Source of the DNA: Candidatus Aminicenantota bacterium
Lineage (GTDB): Bacteria > Acidobacteriota > Aminicenantia > Aminicenantales > Aminicenantaceae
Length of the DNA: 52,700 nt
Assembly: GCA_011049545.1 (NCBI GenBank)
Contig: DRHQ01000104.1
Location: 1-52,700 of the forward strand
Direction of reading: 5' to 3'
Made by a program: the position numbers and the translations under genes. The notes under the pieces were generated by a model. That model did not search any database and had not been told where the DNA came from. It saw only the letters and a program-made list of their open reading frames with translations. Of the stretch, positions 24,054 to 32,233 are shown in pieces; the stretch's first letter is position 1, and each line of letters opens with the position of its first letter.

Positions 24054-25985
24054 ATGTTAAAAGCAATGCGAAAAAACGTAAAGAAATTGTCTCCCATCCT
24101 ATGGCTTGTTATTGCTGCCTTTATTATTACTATTTTTGCAGTATGGGGAGGAGCTGGCCGTTTGGGAGAAACAAGAACAACAGGAGCTATTGTCACAATA
24201 GGGAAAGAGAAAATTTCCGCGGATCTTTACTTCCAGAATCTAAGGCAAAGACTTGAGGGCTTAAAAAGAGAGTTCAAAGACCTCGATAGCAAACTCATCC
24301 AGCAGCTCAATATTCCTAGACAAGTCCTCGAGCAGATCATCCAACAAACCCTTCTTTCTCAAAAAGCTCAAGAATTAGGCATAGATGCTTCTTCGGAAGA
24401 AATTCGAGAAAAAATTATTGCTTATCCTATTTTTCAAAAGGAGGGAAAATTCGTCGGGTTTGAAGAATACAAGAGAATTCTGGAATGGAACCGAATTTCC
24501 ATCTCAAAATTTGAAGAAAGCCTCAAAAAAGAGATTATCCTCAACAAAGTCATGAAAGTCCTCACGGCTGGAATCACTCTTACTCCTGAAGAACTTTGGG
24601 AAAATTATAAAAACAGGAACGAATCAGCAAAGATGGAATTTGTCATCCTTGAAACAGAAAAGATAGAACTTAAAGAGGAACCCCTTTCTAGCGAAATTAA
24701 AGAATACTTTGAAAAGAACAAAGAAAAATACGAAATCCCTGAAAAAAGAGAAGCTGCATTTGTCTTTTTCAAAACAGAAGACATAAAAGCAGGAATCGAA
24801 CTGACTGATTCTGAGATAGAAAAATACTATAAAGAGAATGAATCACAGTTCAAAGATCCTGGAAGATTGAAGATCAGTAGAATCTTCATCCCTTATGATG
24901 AGAAAGAAAAAAAGCTTGTTTTGGCAGAAGCCCAAGGAATTTTAGAAAAAATTAAAGGTGGCGAAGATTTCGGTGATTTAGCAAAAAAGCATTCCAAGGA
25001 TAATAAAGCAAACAACGCCGGGGACTGGGGCCTTTATGAGTGGCAAACATTATCCTCTGGGGAGAAGACAGAAATTGAGAAACTTTCTGAGGGGGAAACT
25101 TCCGGCACCGTAGAACTTGAAGATGGGATTTCTATCCTTAAAATCACAGAAAAAAAGCCATCGCGGATAAAGCCTCTTGAAGAAGTCCAAGAAAGAATAA
25201 AAAGTGCCGTCATGGACCAGAAAGCCAGAGAGATGGCCGAGGAGAGAATTAACAGATTAGAAAAAAGGGCAAGAAAAGAAAAAAGCCTTAGCGCAGGCGC
25301 TCAAGCAATTGGCTTTGAATTAAAAAATACGGGCCTTCTCAAAGAGGGAGAGACCATAGAAGACATTGACTCTGCCGGCACTATAAGCACAACTCTTTTC
25401 GAACTCAAAGAAAAGGAAATGTCTTCCCCTATCTATACATACAAAGGTGTGGGAATTGTCCAGCTCGAAAAAGTTGAACTTCCTCGCCCAGCTAACTTTG
25501 AAGAAGTGGAAAAAGAAGTCAAAGAAGAATTCATGGTTTTAAGAAAGAAAGAGAAGGCCTTGGAAAAAATGAAAAAAGTAAAGGCTGAACTCAAAAAAGC
25601 AAGCCTTGAGGGCCTGGCCGAAAAACATGGTCTTGAATACAACACTGCCGAAGAACACAAACGGGGACAGTATCTAAGCGTTATCGGAGAAAATTCGAAA
25701 ATCGATGAGCTCGCTTTTTCTCTTCCTCTAAAGGAAGGAAGCGAACCCGTCGAGTTTGAAGAAGGTTATGTCCTGATTAAAATACTGGACAGGAAAGAAG
25801 TAACCCAAGAAGACCTTGAGAAAGATAAGGAAACAGAAAAAGAAAATTTGCTGGAGTCAAAAAAGAACAAATTCTTCCAATCTTATATGTACAAATTAAG
25901 AGAAGAAAAAAAAGTTAATATAAAATATGATGTTTTCCTTAAGATCAATTCTGATGTCCTCTCCAGGTACGGAGGAGAAAGATAA
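24054..25985 (+). CDS. PpiD/SurA-like membrane-anchored peptidyl-prolyl isomerase
   Basis: The 643-residue protein has a single N-terminal transmembrane helix (LSPILWLVIAAFIITIFAVW), a SurA-N-like chaperone region rich in charged helices, and a parvulin (PPIC) domain at about residues 283-365 (ISRIFIP, GEDFGDLAKKHSKD, AGDWGLYEW). A second, degenerate parvulin-like region follows. Like PpiD it should sit at the outer face of the inner membrane and assist folding of exported proteins. It is preceded by a repeat cluster and AAGGTGAG before the ATG. It stands alone; the next gene is convergent. Confidence 0.88.
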   Translation: MLKAMRKNVKKLSPILWLVIAAFIITIFAVWGGAGRLGETRTTGAIVTIGKEKISADLYFQNLRQRLEGLKREFKDLDSKLIQQLNIPRQVLEQIIQQTLLSQKAQELGIDASSEEIREKIIAYPIFQKEGKFVGFEEYKRILEWNRISISKFEESLKKEIILNKVMKVLTAGITLTPEELWENYKNRNESAKMEFVILETEKIELKEEPLSSEIKEYFEKNKEKYEIPEKREAAFVFFKTEDIKAGIELTDSEIEKYYKENESQFKDPGRLKISRIFIPYDEKEKKLVLAEAQGILEKIKGGEDFGDLAKKHSKDNKANNAGDWGLYEWQTLSSGEKTEIEKLSEGETSGTVELEDGISILKITEKKPSRIKPLEEVQERIKSAVMDQKAREMAEERINRLEKRARKEKSLSAGAQAIGFELKNTGLLKEGETIEDIDSAGTISTTLFELKEKEMSSPIYTYKGVGIVQLEKVELPRPANFEEVEKEVKEEFMVLRKKEKALEKMKKVKAELKKASLEGLAEKHGLEYNTAEEHKRGQYLSVIGENSKIDELAFSLPLKEGSEPVEFEEGYVLIKILDRKEVTQEDLEKDKETEKENLLESKKNKFFQSYMYKLREEKKVNIKYDVFLKINSDVLSRYGGER

Positions 25986-25999
25986 AGGAATCAGACCTT

Positions 26000-26770
26000 T
26001 TATAAATTTGATCCTAAAAATATAATATCTAAGATAAGAGTTTTTACTCTTTTCTCCAGAGCATCTCTGAATTTATCCACAGTTTCTGCAAATTCCCCCG
26101 CTAAATAATCAGTGATGTACATAGGTTCCCCTATTTTGACTCTAATCTTAGCCGGAACTAGAAAAGGAACCTGGGTTCCGAGCATGGCTATGGGGGTTAC
26201 AGGAACAGAAATTCCCTCCTCTTTATACATATTATAGGAAAGGACGGAGGCTCCTCTCTTGAAATAACCCACGTAAGGGTTAGGATTCTTTTCTATCACC
26301 CGGCCCAGGCCTTGAAGCGTGATGATCGCTTTTCCTTTTTTTAGATATTCTTGACATTTCTCCATAGCCATTCTCTTTCCCTGGTTTAAATCCACAGGAA
26401 TAGTCCCCACTTTAGCAGCGTTGGCTGAAACATAGTTGACAGCAAGGGACTTTAGGGGACTGAGGACTAAATCCAGCAAGAGACCAAAGTTTTTCATATG
26501 TATCTTTAGATGACGTCTTATAAGATAATTGAGTTCATCTTTATTGAATATCATCCTGTTAGCTGTAAAAAAAGTCGGCCGAGGAATGATTTTGAATAAA
26601 GTGGCAATATCTTTAAACGTCCCGATATGATTGCCAACTATAATATTAGGCCCTCCTTTGACAAAATTCTCTTTCCCCGTTATCTCAATTTTTTTGCCAA
26701 GGAGGGCAAAATTACTTGCCCCCTTAATAATTGGCTCTCGTTTTTTTAATTCTTCTTCGAAGGTTGCCAT
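26000..26770 (-). CDS. PlsC-like lysophospholipid acyltransferase, divergent
   Basis: The 256-residue protein has the overall order of PlsC acyltransferases: NIIVGNHIGTFKD for the catalytic motif, FTANRMIFNKDEL for motif II, VGTIPVDLNQGKRMAM for the VDR region, and GYFKRGASVLSYN followed by VPVTPIAMLG for motif IV. Two deviations stand out. The catalytic spacing is H48-x5-D54 instead of x4, and the acceptor-phosphate motif normally PEGTRS reads LQGLGRV. It may acylate an unusual acceptor. No signal peptide is present. It converges with the PpiD-like gene. Confidence 0.75.
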   Translation of the reverse strand: MATFEEELKKREPIIKGASNFALLGKKIEITGKENFVKGGPNIIVGNHIGTFKDIATLFKIIPRPTFFTANRMIFNKDELNYLIRRHLKIHMKNFGLLLDLVLSPLKSLAVNYVSANAAKVGTIPVDLNQGKRMAMEKCQEYLKKGKAIITLQGLGRVIEKNPNPYVGYFKRGASVLSYNMYKEEGISVPVTPIAMLGTQVPFLVPAKIRVKIGEPMYITDYLAGEFAETVDKFRDALEKRVKTLILDIIFLGSNL

Positions 26771-27072
26771 TTCACCAGTTCTTGATTCTTATCTTATACG
26801 AATTAAAATCTCACTGCAAGGATGAAAGCGTCATAGATATCTCCTATCATCAGGATGAGATTGCCGCGTTCTCCTGCCCATTTATAAAAAGAGCCTAGGC
26901 GCCCTTCAGGTAACGCATTAGTATAAATTGCGTTTGTATGATTAAAAGCAAAAAACAAGACCTGACCCCGACTTGAACTCAACTTGAAAATAGGAAATAA
27001 TCATGGTAATTTAGCCCTAAAAAACATTACTAAAGAGTCTCTCTTAAAAAGTTTATTAAGAAGGAGGAAAAG
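26771..27072. other. Intergenic region between divergent genes
   Basis: It contains a fragment of the 'gagattgccgcg' repeat (near 26857), a 'gacctgaccccgacttgaact' repeat scrap and, at the right end, the AGGAGG ribosome site of iadA. No ORF or confident promoter is seen. Confidence 0.5.
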
Positions 27073-28242
27073 ATGATGATCCTAATTCACCAGGGGCAGA
27101 TTTTTGCACCTGAGCCTTTGGGTAAAAAAGATATTTTGATTACGGGAAGCAAAATTGTTGCCATAAAAGAACCAGGGCAGATTAGGATTGAAGGATTGGA
27201 TGTCCAAGTAGTCAACGCCTCGGAAAAGATTATTATACCCGGATTTGTAGACAGCCATGTCCACATATTGGGTGGAGGCGGGGAAGGAGGACCAGCTACA
27301 AGAGCACCCGAAATAACTGTAGAAGATATCGCTTCGAGCGGAGTCACGACTGTCATCGGCTGCTTGGGAACTGATGGGACAACGCGCCATATGCAATCTC
27401 TTCTGGCTAAAGCGAGAGGTCTTGATGCGGAAGGAATCACAACTTATATCTATTCTGGATCCTATCAAATTCCAGTCATAACACTCACAGGAAGTATTCG
27501 TTCTGATCTCATCCTCATCGATAAAGTAATCGGAGCAGGAGAAATAGCTATTTCTGACCACCGCTCTTCCCAGCCCATCTTTGCCGAAATCGCCCGCCTT
27601 GCAGCTGAATGCAGGGTCGGGGGAATGCTCGGAGGAAAAGCAGGGATTCTCCACTTCCATTTGGGCGACGGAGCTCGCAAATTAGAGATGCTCTTTAAAT
27701 TGATAAAGGAAACAGAAATTCCTCCCACTCAAGTCATACCAACTCACGTCAACCGTAACAGTGAACTACTGGGGGAGGCCATCGAGTTTATCCTTCAAGG
27801 AGGTTATATCGATCTAACAGCAGGCGCCGAGCCTGAAGCAAAGGATAATGGTGGAATTAGTATAGCAGCAGCTATCAAACTGTGCCTTAAAAAGCAGGCT
27901 CCCCTCACCCATATCACAGTAAGTTCAGACAGCAACGGAAGTATGCCTGTTTTCGACAAAAAAGGAAACCTTACCGGTCTGACTATTGCAAGCGAGAGAA
28001 GCCTCCTAGAAAATTTCCGTTATTTAGTGCGACAAAAAATTCTGAGTGTCCAGGATGCTCTGAAGCTCTTTTCTGCCAATCCGGCCACATTTTACAAACT
28101 AAACCAAAAAGGAGAGATCAAAGTCGGAAGAGATGCTGATATAATTTTATTCGATAAAGACTTTAATCTAACAGATTCTTTTGCTATGGGTCGGATGATG
28201 ATCTCCGATAGAAAGTTAATCGCAAAGGGAACGTTTTCTTGA
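27073..28242 (+). CDS. iadA: Isoaspartyl dipeptidase (beta-aspartyl peptidase)
   Basis: A 389-residue amidohydrolase of typical length. PGFVDSHVHILGGGGEGGP gives the first metal histidines, and the family-specific GVTTVIGCLGTDGTTRH, YIYSGSYQIP and AISDHRSSQP segments match IadA. HFHLGDGARKL and PTHVNRN hold further ligands, and TVSSDSNGSMPVFDKKGN has the late aspartate. It hydrolyses beta-linked aspartyl dipeptides from damaged or dietary protein. AGGAGG lies six bases upstream of the ATG pair. It is followed by an NhaC antiporter in the same direction and fits the peptide-degrading theme. Confidence 0.94.
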   Translation: MMILIHQGQIFAPEPLGKKDILITGSKIVAIKEPGQIRIEGLDVQVVNASEKIIIPGFVDSHVHILGGGGEGGPATRAPEITVEDIASSGVTTVIGCLGTDGTTRHMQSLLAKARGLDAEGITTYIYSGSYQIPVITLTGSIRSDLILIDKVIGAGEIAISDHRSSQPIFAEIARLAAECRVGGMLGGKAGILHFHLGDGARKLEMLFKLIKETEIPPTQVIPTHVNRNSELLGEAIEFILQGGYIDLTAGAEPEAKDNGGISIAAAIKLCLKKQAPLTHITVSSDSNGSMPVFDKKGNLTGLTIASERSLLENFRYLVRQKILSVQDALKLFSANPATFYKLNQKGEIKVGRDADIILFDKDFNLTDSFAMGRMMISDRKLIAKGTFS

Positions 28243-28298
28243 GATTGTAAAGCGCAAGAGCAAATCGCAAATTTAATTTTAAATAAAAGGAAGGAAAA

Positions 28299-29726
28299 AT
28301 GGAAAAAGAAGCAAAAAATGAAATAAGAAAACACAAAGAGCCTGGCCTTGTCATTGCCTTGATTCCTCTGATTTTTATGATCCTTCTTTTTGGCATAGGC
28401 TATGGTGTATACAAAATCAAGGCTCCTGTTCTCCTAATCACCGCTGCCTTTCTGACGGCGTGGATAGGGCTCTTTCTGCGTTTCAAATGGAAAGAGATGG
28501 AGGAGGGAATCGTAGACAGTATTCGAAAAGCCCTGCCAGCTATCTTGATCATGCTTTGTGTCGGGATCATGATCGGCTCCTGGATTGCATGCGGAACAAT
28601 TCCTATGGTTATTTACTACGGCTTGAAGCTCATAACTCCGAAGTTTTTCTTGGTTACTGCCTGTTTTGTCTGCTCAGTCACTTCTTTGGCGACCGGAACA
28701 TCCTGGGGTACTATCGGCACCCTGGGGGTTGCTTTCATTGGAATTGCTACAGGCTTGGGAATCCCCTTAGGACCAGCAGCTGGAGCGATCATTGCCGGAG
28801 CTTACTTTGGTGACAAAATGTCTCCTTTTTCCGATGTTGCCAATCTGGCACCTGTCACTGCGGGTTCAAACCTTTTTGACCATATCAAACACATGCTCTG
28901 GTCAGCGACTCCTGCCTGGCTCATAGGTCTGTTTATCTACTTCATTGTCGGACTCAAATATGGAGGAAGAAAAATCGAATCCGATAATATGATCATTATC
29001 ACTCAAACAATAAAGGAAAACTTCAACTTTAATATCCTTCTCCTCCTTCCGATGGTAATCGTTTTTTATTTTGCCTTCACCAAAAAACCCACCATTCCCG
29101 GAATGCTCATTTCCTCTTTTGTAGCAGGAATATTGGCCATCATTTTCCAGAAAGCCTCAATCACGGATGTTGCCACAGCTATGAATACAGGCTACCAGGC
29201 CCATACTGGCGTGGAACTGGTGGACAAGCTCATCTCTCAGGGTGGAATGATGAGCATGATGGAAGTTCAGCTTGTGGCTTTTACAGCCTTTAGCTGGGGG
29301 GGGATTATGCAGCGCACAGGGCTTCTCTCTGTCATTCTTGGTCGAGTGATGAGATTCACCAACAAGGTATGGAGCTTAGTGCTGACTACCATCGGTTCTT
29401 CAATTGTCACAGCCTTGGCCACAGGAAGCTCCTACCTCTCTATGATTCTTCCCGGAGACCTCCTTTCTCCTGTTTATAAGAAAAGAGGACTTGCCGCAAA
29501 AAATTTATCCAGGATTATCGAAGAAAGTGGCGCTATCATGGTTCCTCTTATTCCTTATAGTATGGCTGGTGTTTACATAACAGGAATCCTGGGTGTTTCG
29601 ACTTTTTCTTATGCGCCATGGGCCATAATGAACTACGCATCTGTTGTGATTTTAGCCATTTATGGATTTACAAAATTCACCATGGCTCCAAAAATAAGAG
29701 ATGATGAGACCCAGATCGGAAGCTGA
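28299..29726 (+). CDS. NhaC-family Na+/H+ antiporter
   Basis: A 475-residue integral membrane protein with about a dozen hydrophobic segments. The NhaC-type core is visible: SVTSLATGTSWGTIGTLGVAF, PAAGAIIAGAYFGDKMSPFSD and TALATGSSYLSMILPGDLL. These proteins exchange sodium for protons, although some relatives carry malate/lactate or arginine/ornithine. GGAAGG precedes the ATG. It is 56 bases downstream of iadA and probably in its operon, so transport of an amino acid is an alternative to ion homeostasis. Confidence 0.88.
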   Translation: MEKEAKNEIRKHKEPGLVIALIPLIFMILLFGIGYGVYKIKAPVLLITAAFLTAWIGLFLRFKWKEMEEGIVDSIRKALPAILIMLCVGIMIGSWIACGTIPMVIYYGLKLITPKFFLVTACFVCSVTSLATGTSWGTIGTLGVAFIGIATGLGIPLGPAAGAIIAGAYFGDKMSPFSDVANLAPVTAGSNLFDHIKHMLWSATPAWLIGLFIYFIVGLKYGGRKIESDNMIIITQTIKENFNFNILLLLPMVIVFYFAFTKKPTIPGMLISSFVAGILAIIFQKASITDVATAMNTGYQAHTGVELVDKLISQGGMMSMMEVQLVAFTAFSWGGIMQRTGLLSVILGRVMRFTNKVWSLVLTTIGSSIVTALATGSSYLSMILPGDLLSPVYKKRGLAAKNLSRIIEESGAIMVPLIPYSMAGVYITGILGVSTFSYAPWAIMNYASVVILAIYGFTKFTMAPKIRDDETQIGS

Positions 29727-29767
29727 CAGAAACCAGGAGAAATCTAGCGCGGGAACTTTTTTAGGCG

Positions 29768-30046
29768 CTAATCTTCCTTTTCAAATTCTGTGAGGGCTTT
29801 TTTAAATCCCTCTTCAGCTCTTTTCTTCTTTTTCTTCTCTAATTCTGCAGTTGCTTCAAATTTTCGTTCAAACTCACCTTTTTTCTTTTTTTCCTTTTGC
29901 AGCAACTCTTCTAACGATTCCTTCTTTTTCCCCCCTTTCTTTTCAAACTGAATCACTTCTTTATTGACAGGATCAGTCCAGAGTATTGATTTGCAACAGG
30001 GACAGATAATTTGAAACACCTGCTTTTTTTCCTTCGCTTTTCTCAT
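29768..30046 (-). CDS. Small zinc-ribbon protein with charged coiled-coil
   Basis: The 92-residue protein begins MRKAKEKKQVFQIICPCCKS; the CPCC pair could bind metal alone or in a dimer. From about residue 35 on it is almost wholly Lys/Glu, predicted coiled coil. It sits between the NhaC gene and a repeat element, in the direction of neither neighbour operon. A 6-bp inverted pair TAGCGC/GCGCTA spans its stop. No family name is known to me; composition bias lowers certainty that it is expressed. Confidence 0.6.
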   Translation of the reverse strand: MRKAKEKKQVFQIICPCCKSILWTDPVNKEVIQFEKKGGKKKESLEELLQKEKKKKGEFERKFEATAELEKKKKKRAEEGFKKALTEFEKED

Positions 30047-30218
30047 TTGATATGAACTTTATCAAAAAAACAAAACCTAGTCCAGAGTCGTAAGCATCAA
30101 ATTTCCCGGGATAACTAGTTGCTATGTTCAGGACAAAAATTTTGGGAAATAGCTGCAGCGATCATTGAAGAAAGGCTCAGGCAATATGGTTAAAAAACAC
30201 GTTGCTTTTGCCCCTGGG

Positions 30219-30294
30219 AATAAATGGGGCCAGGCTCCATTTTATGTATGAGAATGTCCTCTTTCTTACAAAATGGAGCCTGGCCCCATTTATT
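30219..30294. repeat. Perfect 25-bp-arm hairpin (GGGGCCAGGCTCC type)
   Basis: Arms run 30219-30243 and 30270-30294 and are exact reverse complements, built around AATAAATGGGGCCAGGCTCC and a following run of four Ts. A 26-base loop lies between them. The same arm sequence recurs at 39.48-39.56 kb. Confidence 0.85.
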
Positions 30295-30334
30295 TTCTTT
30301 CTCACGGTTTTTCACCATACAGCCATCGCCAAAC

Positions 30335-30428
30335 GAGAAAAAGGGGACAGGCTACTTTTTCTCAAAGAAAAAGAAAGTTTCTACTCATGGACAGAACAAC
30401 AGAAAAAGTAGCCTGTCCCCTTTTTCTC
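30335..30428. repeat. Perfect 28-bp-arm hairpin (GGGGACAGGCTAC type)
   Basis: Arms run 30335-30362 and 30401-30428 and are exact reverse complements around AAGGGGACAGGCTACTTTTT, with a 38-base loop. Single arms of the same sequence lie at 2.1, 10.3 and 23.9 kb. Confidence 0.85.
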
Positions 30429-30534
30429 CGAGTATGTCTGAGCGAAGCGAGTTGTGCAGACGCCGAGAAGAGCGAATGGAGAATGGCGTTAAAAATCTGA
30501 AGGGAGCTGGGCTATTTCCCAAAATCTTCTCCAA

Positions 30535-31974
30535 TCACCGATTTGGAGATGCTGCCTCCTGCTTTTCCATTTCGTTTTTTTTCAGAACGTTTATATCGTG
30601 TTTTTTTATTAATTTAAAAAGTCCTTGCCTGCTTAAGCCTATTTCTTCTGCAGTCCTAGCTCTGTTGGAATTCCAACGGGCTAAGGCTTGGTTTAAAAAT
30701 CTTTTCTCAAATTCGGCTCTTGCCTGGAAGAAACCATAGGAGGATGCAGTAAAGCATTCTCTATGAGGATTGATCCTTAGAGAAATACATTCTTCTTTAA
30801 TAAAATCATCTTCTCCAGCAAAGACTAAACATCTTTGAATTTCATTCTGAAGTTCTCTAATGTTTCCCGGCCACGAGTAGTTCAGCAGCAACTCCAAAGC
30901 TCTGGGTGAAAAATATGCCCTTTCTCGCTTCATCTCAGTACAGTATTTCTCGAGAAAATGATTCAAGAAAAAAAGGAGATCTTCTCTCCTCTCTCTCAGA
31001 GGAGGAAGTTCAATGGCAATAATCTTTAGGCGATAATACAAGTCTTCACGAAAATTTTCTCGTTCAATTTCCTTTTCAATATTCTTGTTGGTCGCACTTA
31101 TGAACCTCACATTAATCAATCGTGGCTTATTTTCACCAATTCTTCTTATTTCTTTTTCCTGAAGAAGGCGAAGAAGCTTAACCTGCAGATGAAGAGAAAG
31201 ATCTCCTATTTCATCTAAGAAAAATGTCCCCCCATCTGCTTCTTCAATCAGTCCAGGCTTATCTTTCACAGCCCCGCTGAAGGCTCCTTTCACATGTCCG
31301 AATAATTCGCTCTCCAGCAGAAACTCAGGTATAGCTCCACAATTCACGGCAACAAATTCTCCATTTTTTCTTGTTCCATTCTCATGAATAGCCTTTGCTA
31401 CCAGTTCCTTTCCAGTGCCACTCTCTCCCGATATAAATACAGGAGCATAGCTATTCTTTACCCTGTCTATCAAATTGAGAATATGGCGAAAAGTTTTGCT
31501 CTGCCCCCCAAGCAAAGGCTTTGCCAGATCAACGCTCCTTTCTCCAATTTCTTGGAACTCTTCTCGATTTTTCAAAATCAAGTTGATAGGCTTTGAGATT
31601 GCAATCACAAATTCTAAATTCTCCCGAGTAAAGGGCCCTAATCCATCCTTTCTCTCGAGATATATTGCACCAGCAGGCTTATTCTCTATAATAAGAGGAA
31701 GACAGAGGACATTCTTCAGGTTATTCCCACTATCTAACAAAACAGAATCTACTTTAAAATCGCTTATGATGATGGGTTGTTTTTCCTCAAGGGCTTTTTT
31801 GATTATCTCTGTATTGATTTCATTACTCTCAGATTGGGCGATCTCTCGTGACTCTTTAAAAACAACTTGATTCATATTATTCATCAAAAGAACCATGATG
31901 CGTGATGAAGGTATCTCTCCCATTATTAAGTCTAGCAGCTTGGGAAGGAGTGAATAAGCTAAGGATAATTTCAT
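30535..31974 (-). CDS. Sigma-54-dependent activator with GAF sensor domain
   Basis: The 479-residue protein has a GAF-like N-terminal half (residues about 20-140, with LPLIIENKPAGAIYLERKDG), then an AAA+ domain with Walker A GESGTGKELVAKAIH, Walker B GGTFFLDEIG and arginine-rich RLKIIAIELPPLRERREDL, and a Fis-type helix-turn-helix (ARTAEEIGLSRQGLFKLIKKH). It senses a ligand or redox state directly and lacks a receiver. The sigma-54 contact loop reads GAFSGA instead of GAFTGA. Its last few codons and stop (ASPNR) lie in the right end of the neighbouring repeat element. Target genes are not apparent. Confidence 0.92.
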   Translation of the reverse strand: MKLSLAYSLLPKLLDLIMGEIPSSRIMVLLMNNMNQVVFKESREIAQSESNEINTEIIKKALEEKQPIIISDFKVDSVLLDSGNNLKNVLCLPLIIENKPAGAIYLERKDGLGPFTRENLEFVIAISKPINLILKNREEFQEIGERSVDLAKPLLGGQSKTFRHILNLIDRVKNSYAPVFISGESGTGKELVAKAIHENGTRKNGEFVAVNCGAIPEFLLESELFGHVKGAFSGAVKDKPGLIEEADGGTFFLDEIGDLSLHLQVKLLRLLQEKEIRRIGENKPRLINVRFISATNKNIEKEIERENFREDLYYRLKIIAIELPPLRERREDLLFFLNHFLEKYCTEMKRERAYFSPRALELLLNYSWPGNIRELQNEIQRCLVFAGEDDFIKEECISLRINPHRECFTASSYGFFQARAEFEKRFLNQALARWNSNRARTAEEIGLSRQGLFKLIKKHDINVLKKNEMEKQEAASPNR

Positions 31975-32125
31975 GTTCTTTTAGGCCCAGACTCCCTTTT
32001 TATTTATTTATCATAAATATTTTTTCTCAACACGCTCTACCCTTGAAACCTGTATGCCATTTCTTTTTTCAGTAAGCATGACGATTTCTCCAGCAAGTTT
32101 TTCTCATGACGTATTTTATTGATTA

Positions 32126-32195
32126 ATCCCCTCCAAGTGCTAAACCTGGATTATTCAGGTATCCCCTCTAGGTGATAAACCTGATTTATTCATGA
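32126..32195. repeat. 35-bp imperfect tandem duplication
   Basis: Two adjacent units begin ATCCCCTCCAAGTGCTAAAC and ATCCCCTCTAGGTGATAAAC. They share most positions and lie upstream of the GAF-AAA activator and downstream of the TPR gene. They could be a repeat relic or an operator; nothing else supports a regulatory role. Confidence 0.55.
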
Positions 32196-32233
32196 ATTAT
32201 GGTTTATGAAGGGAAGCAGGTAGTCTGCTTTTG

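Larger units (their letters stand above)
30092..30553. mobile_element. Inverted-repeat element (MITE-like), copy B, with two nested hairpins
   Basis: About 460 bases, noncoding except for the end of the adjacent CDS. The left end AAGCATCAAATTTCCC is a diverged inverse of the right end GATTTGGAGATGCT. It shares with copy C the blocks 'ttttgggaaatagctgcagcg', 'gaagaaaggctcaggcaata', 'acacgttgcttttgcccc', 'gagaagagcgaatggagaat' and 'ggcgttaaaaatctgaagg'. Two perfect hairpins are embedded. It carries no transposase gene, so any movement would depend on an enzyme elsewhere. Confidence 0.75.

Noticed and set aside
29744-29770. TAGCGC...GCGCTA hairpin as terminator of the NhaC gene
   Set aside because: The stem is only six bases and the T-run lies in the loop, not after the stem, so it does not fit an intrinsic terminator.
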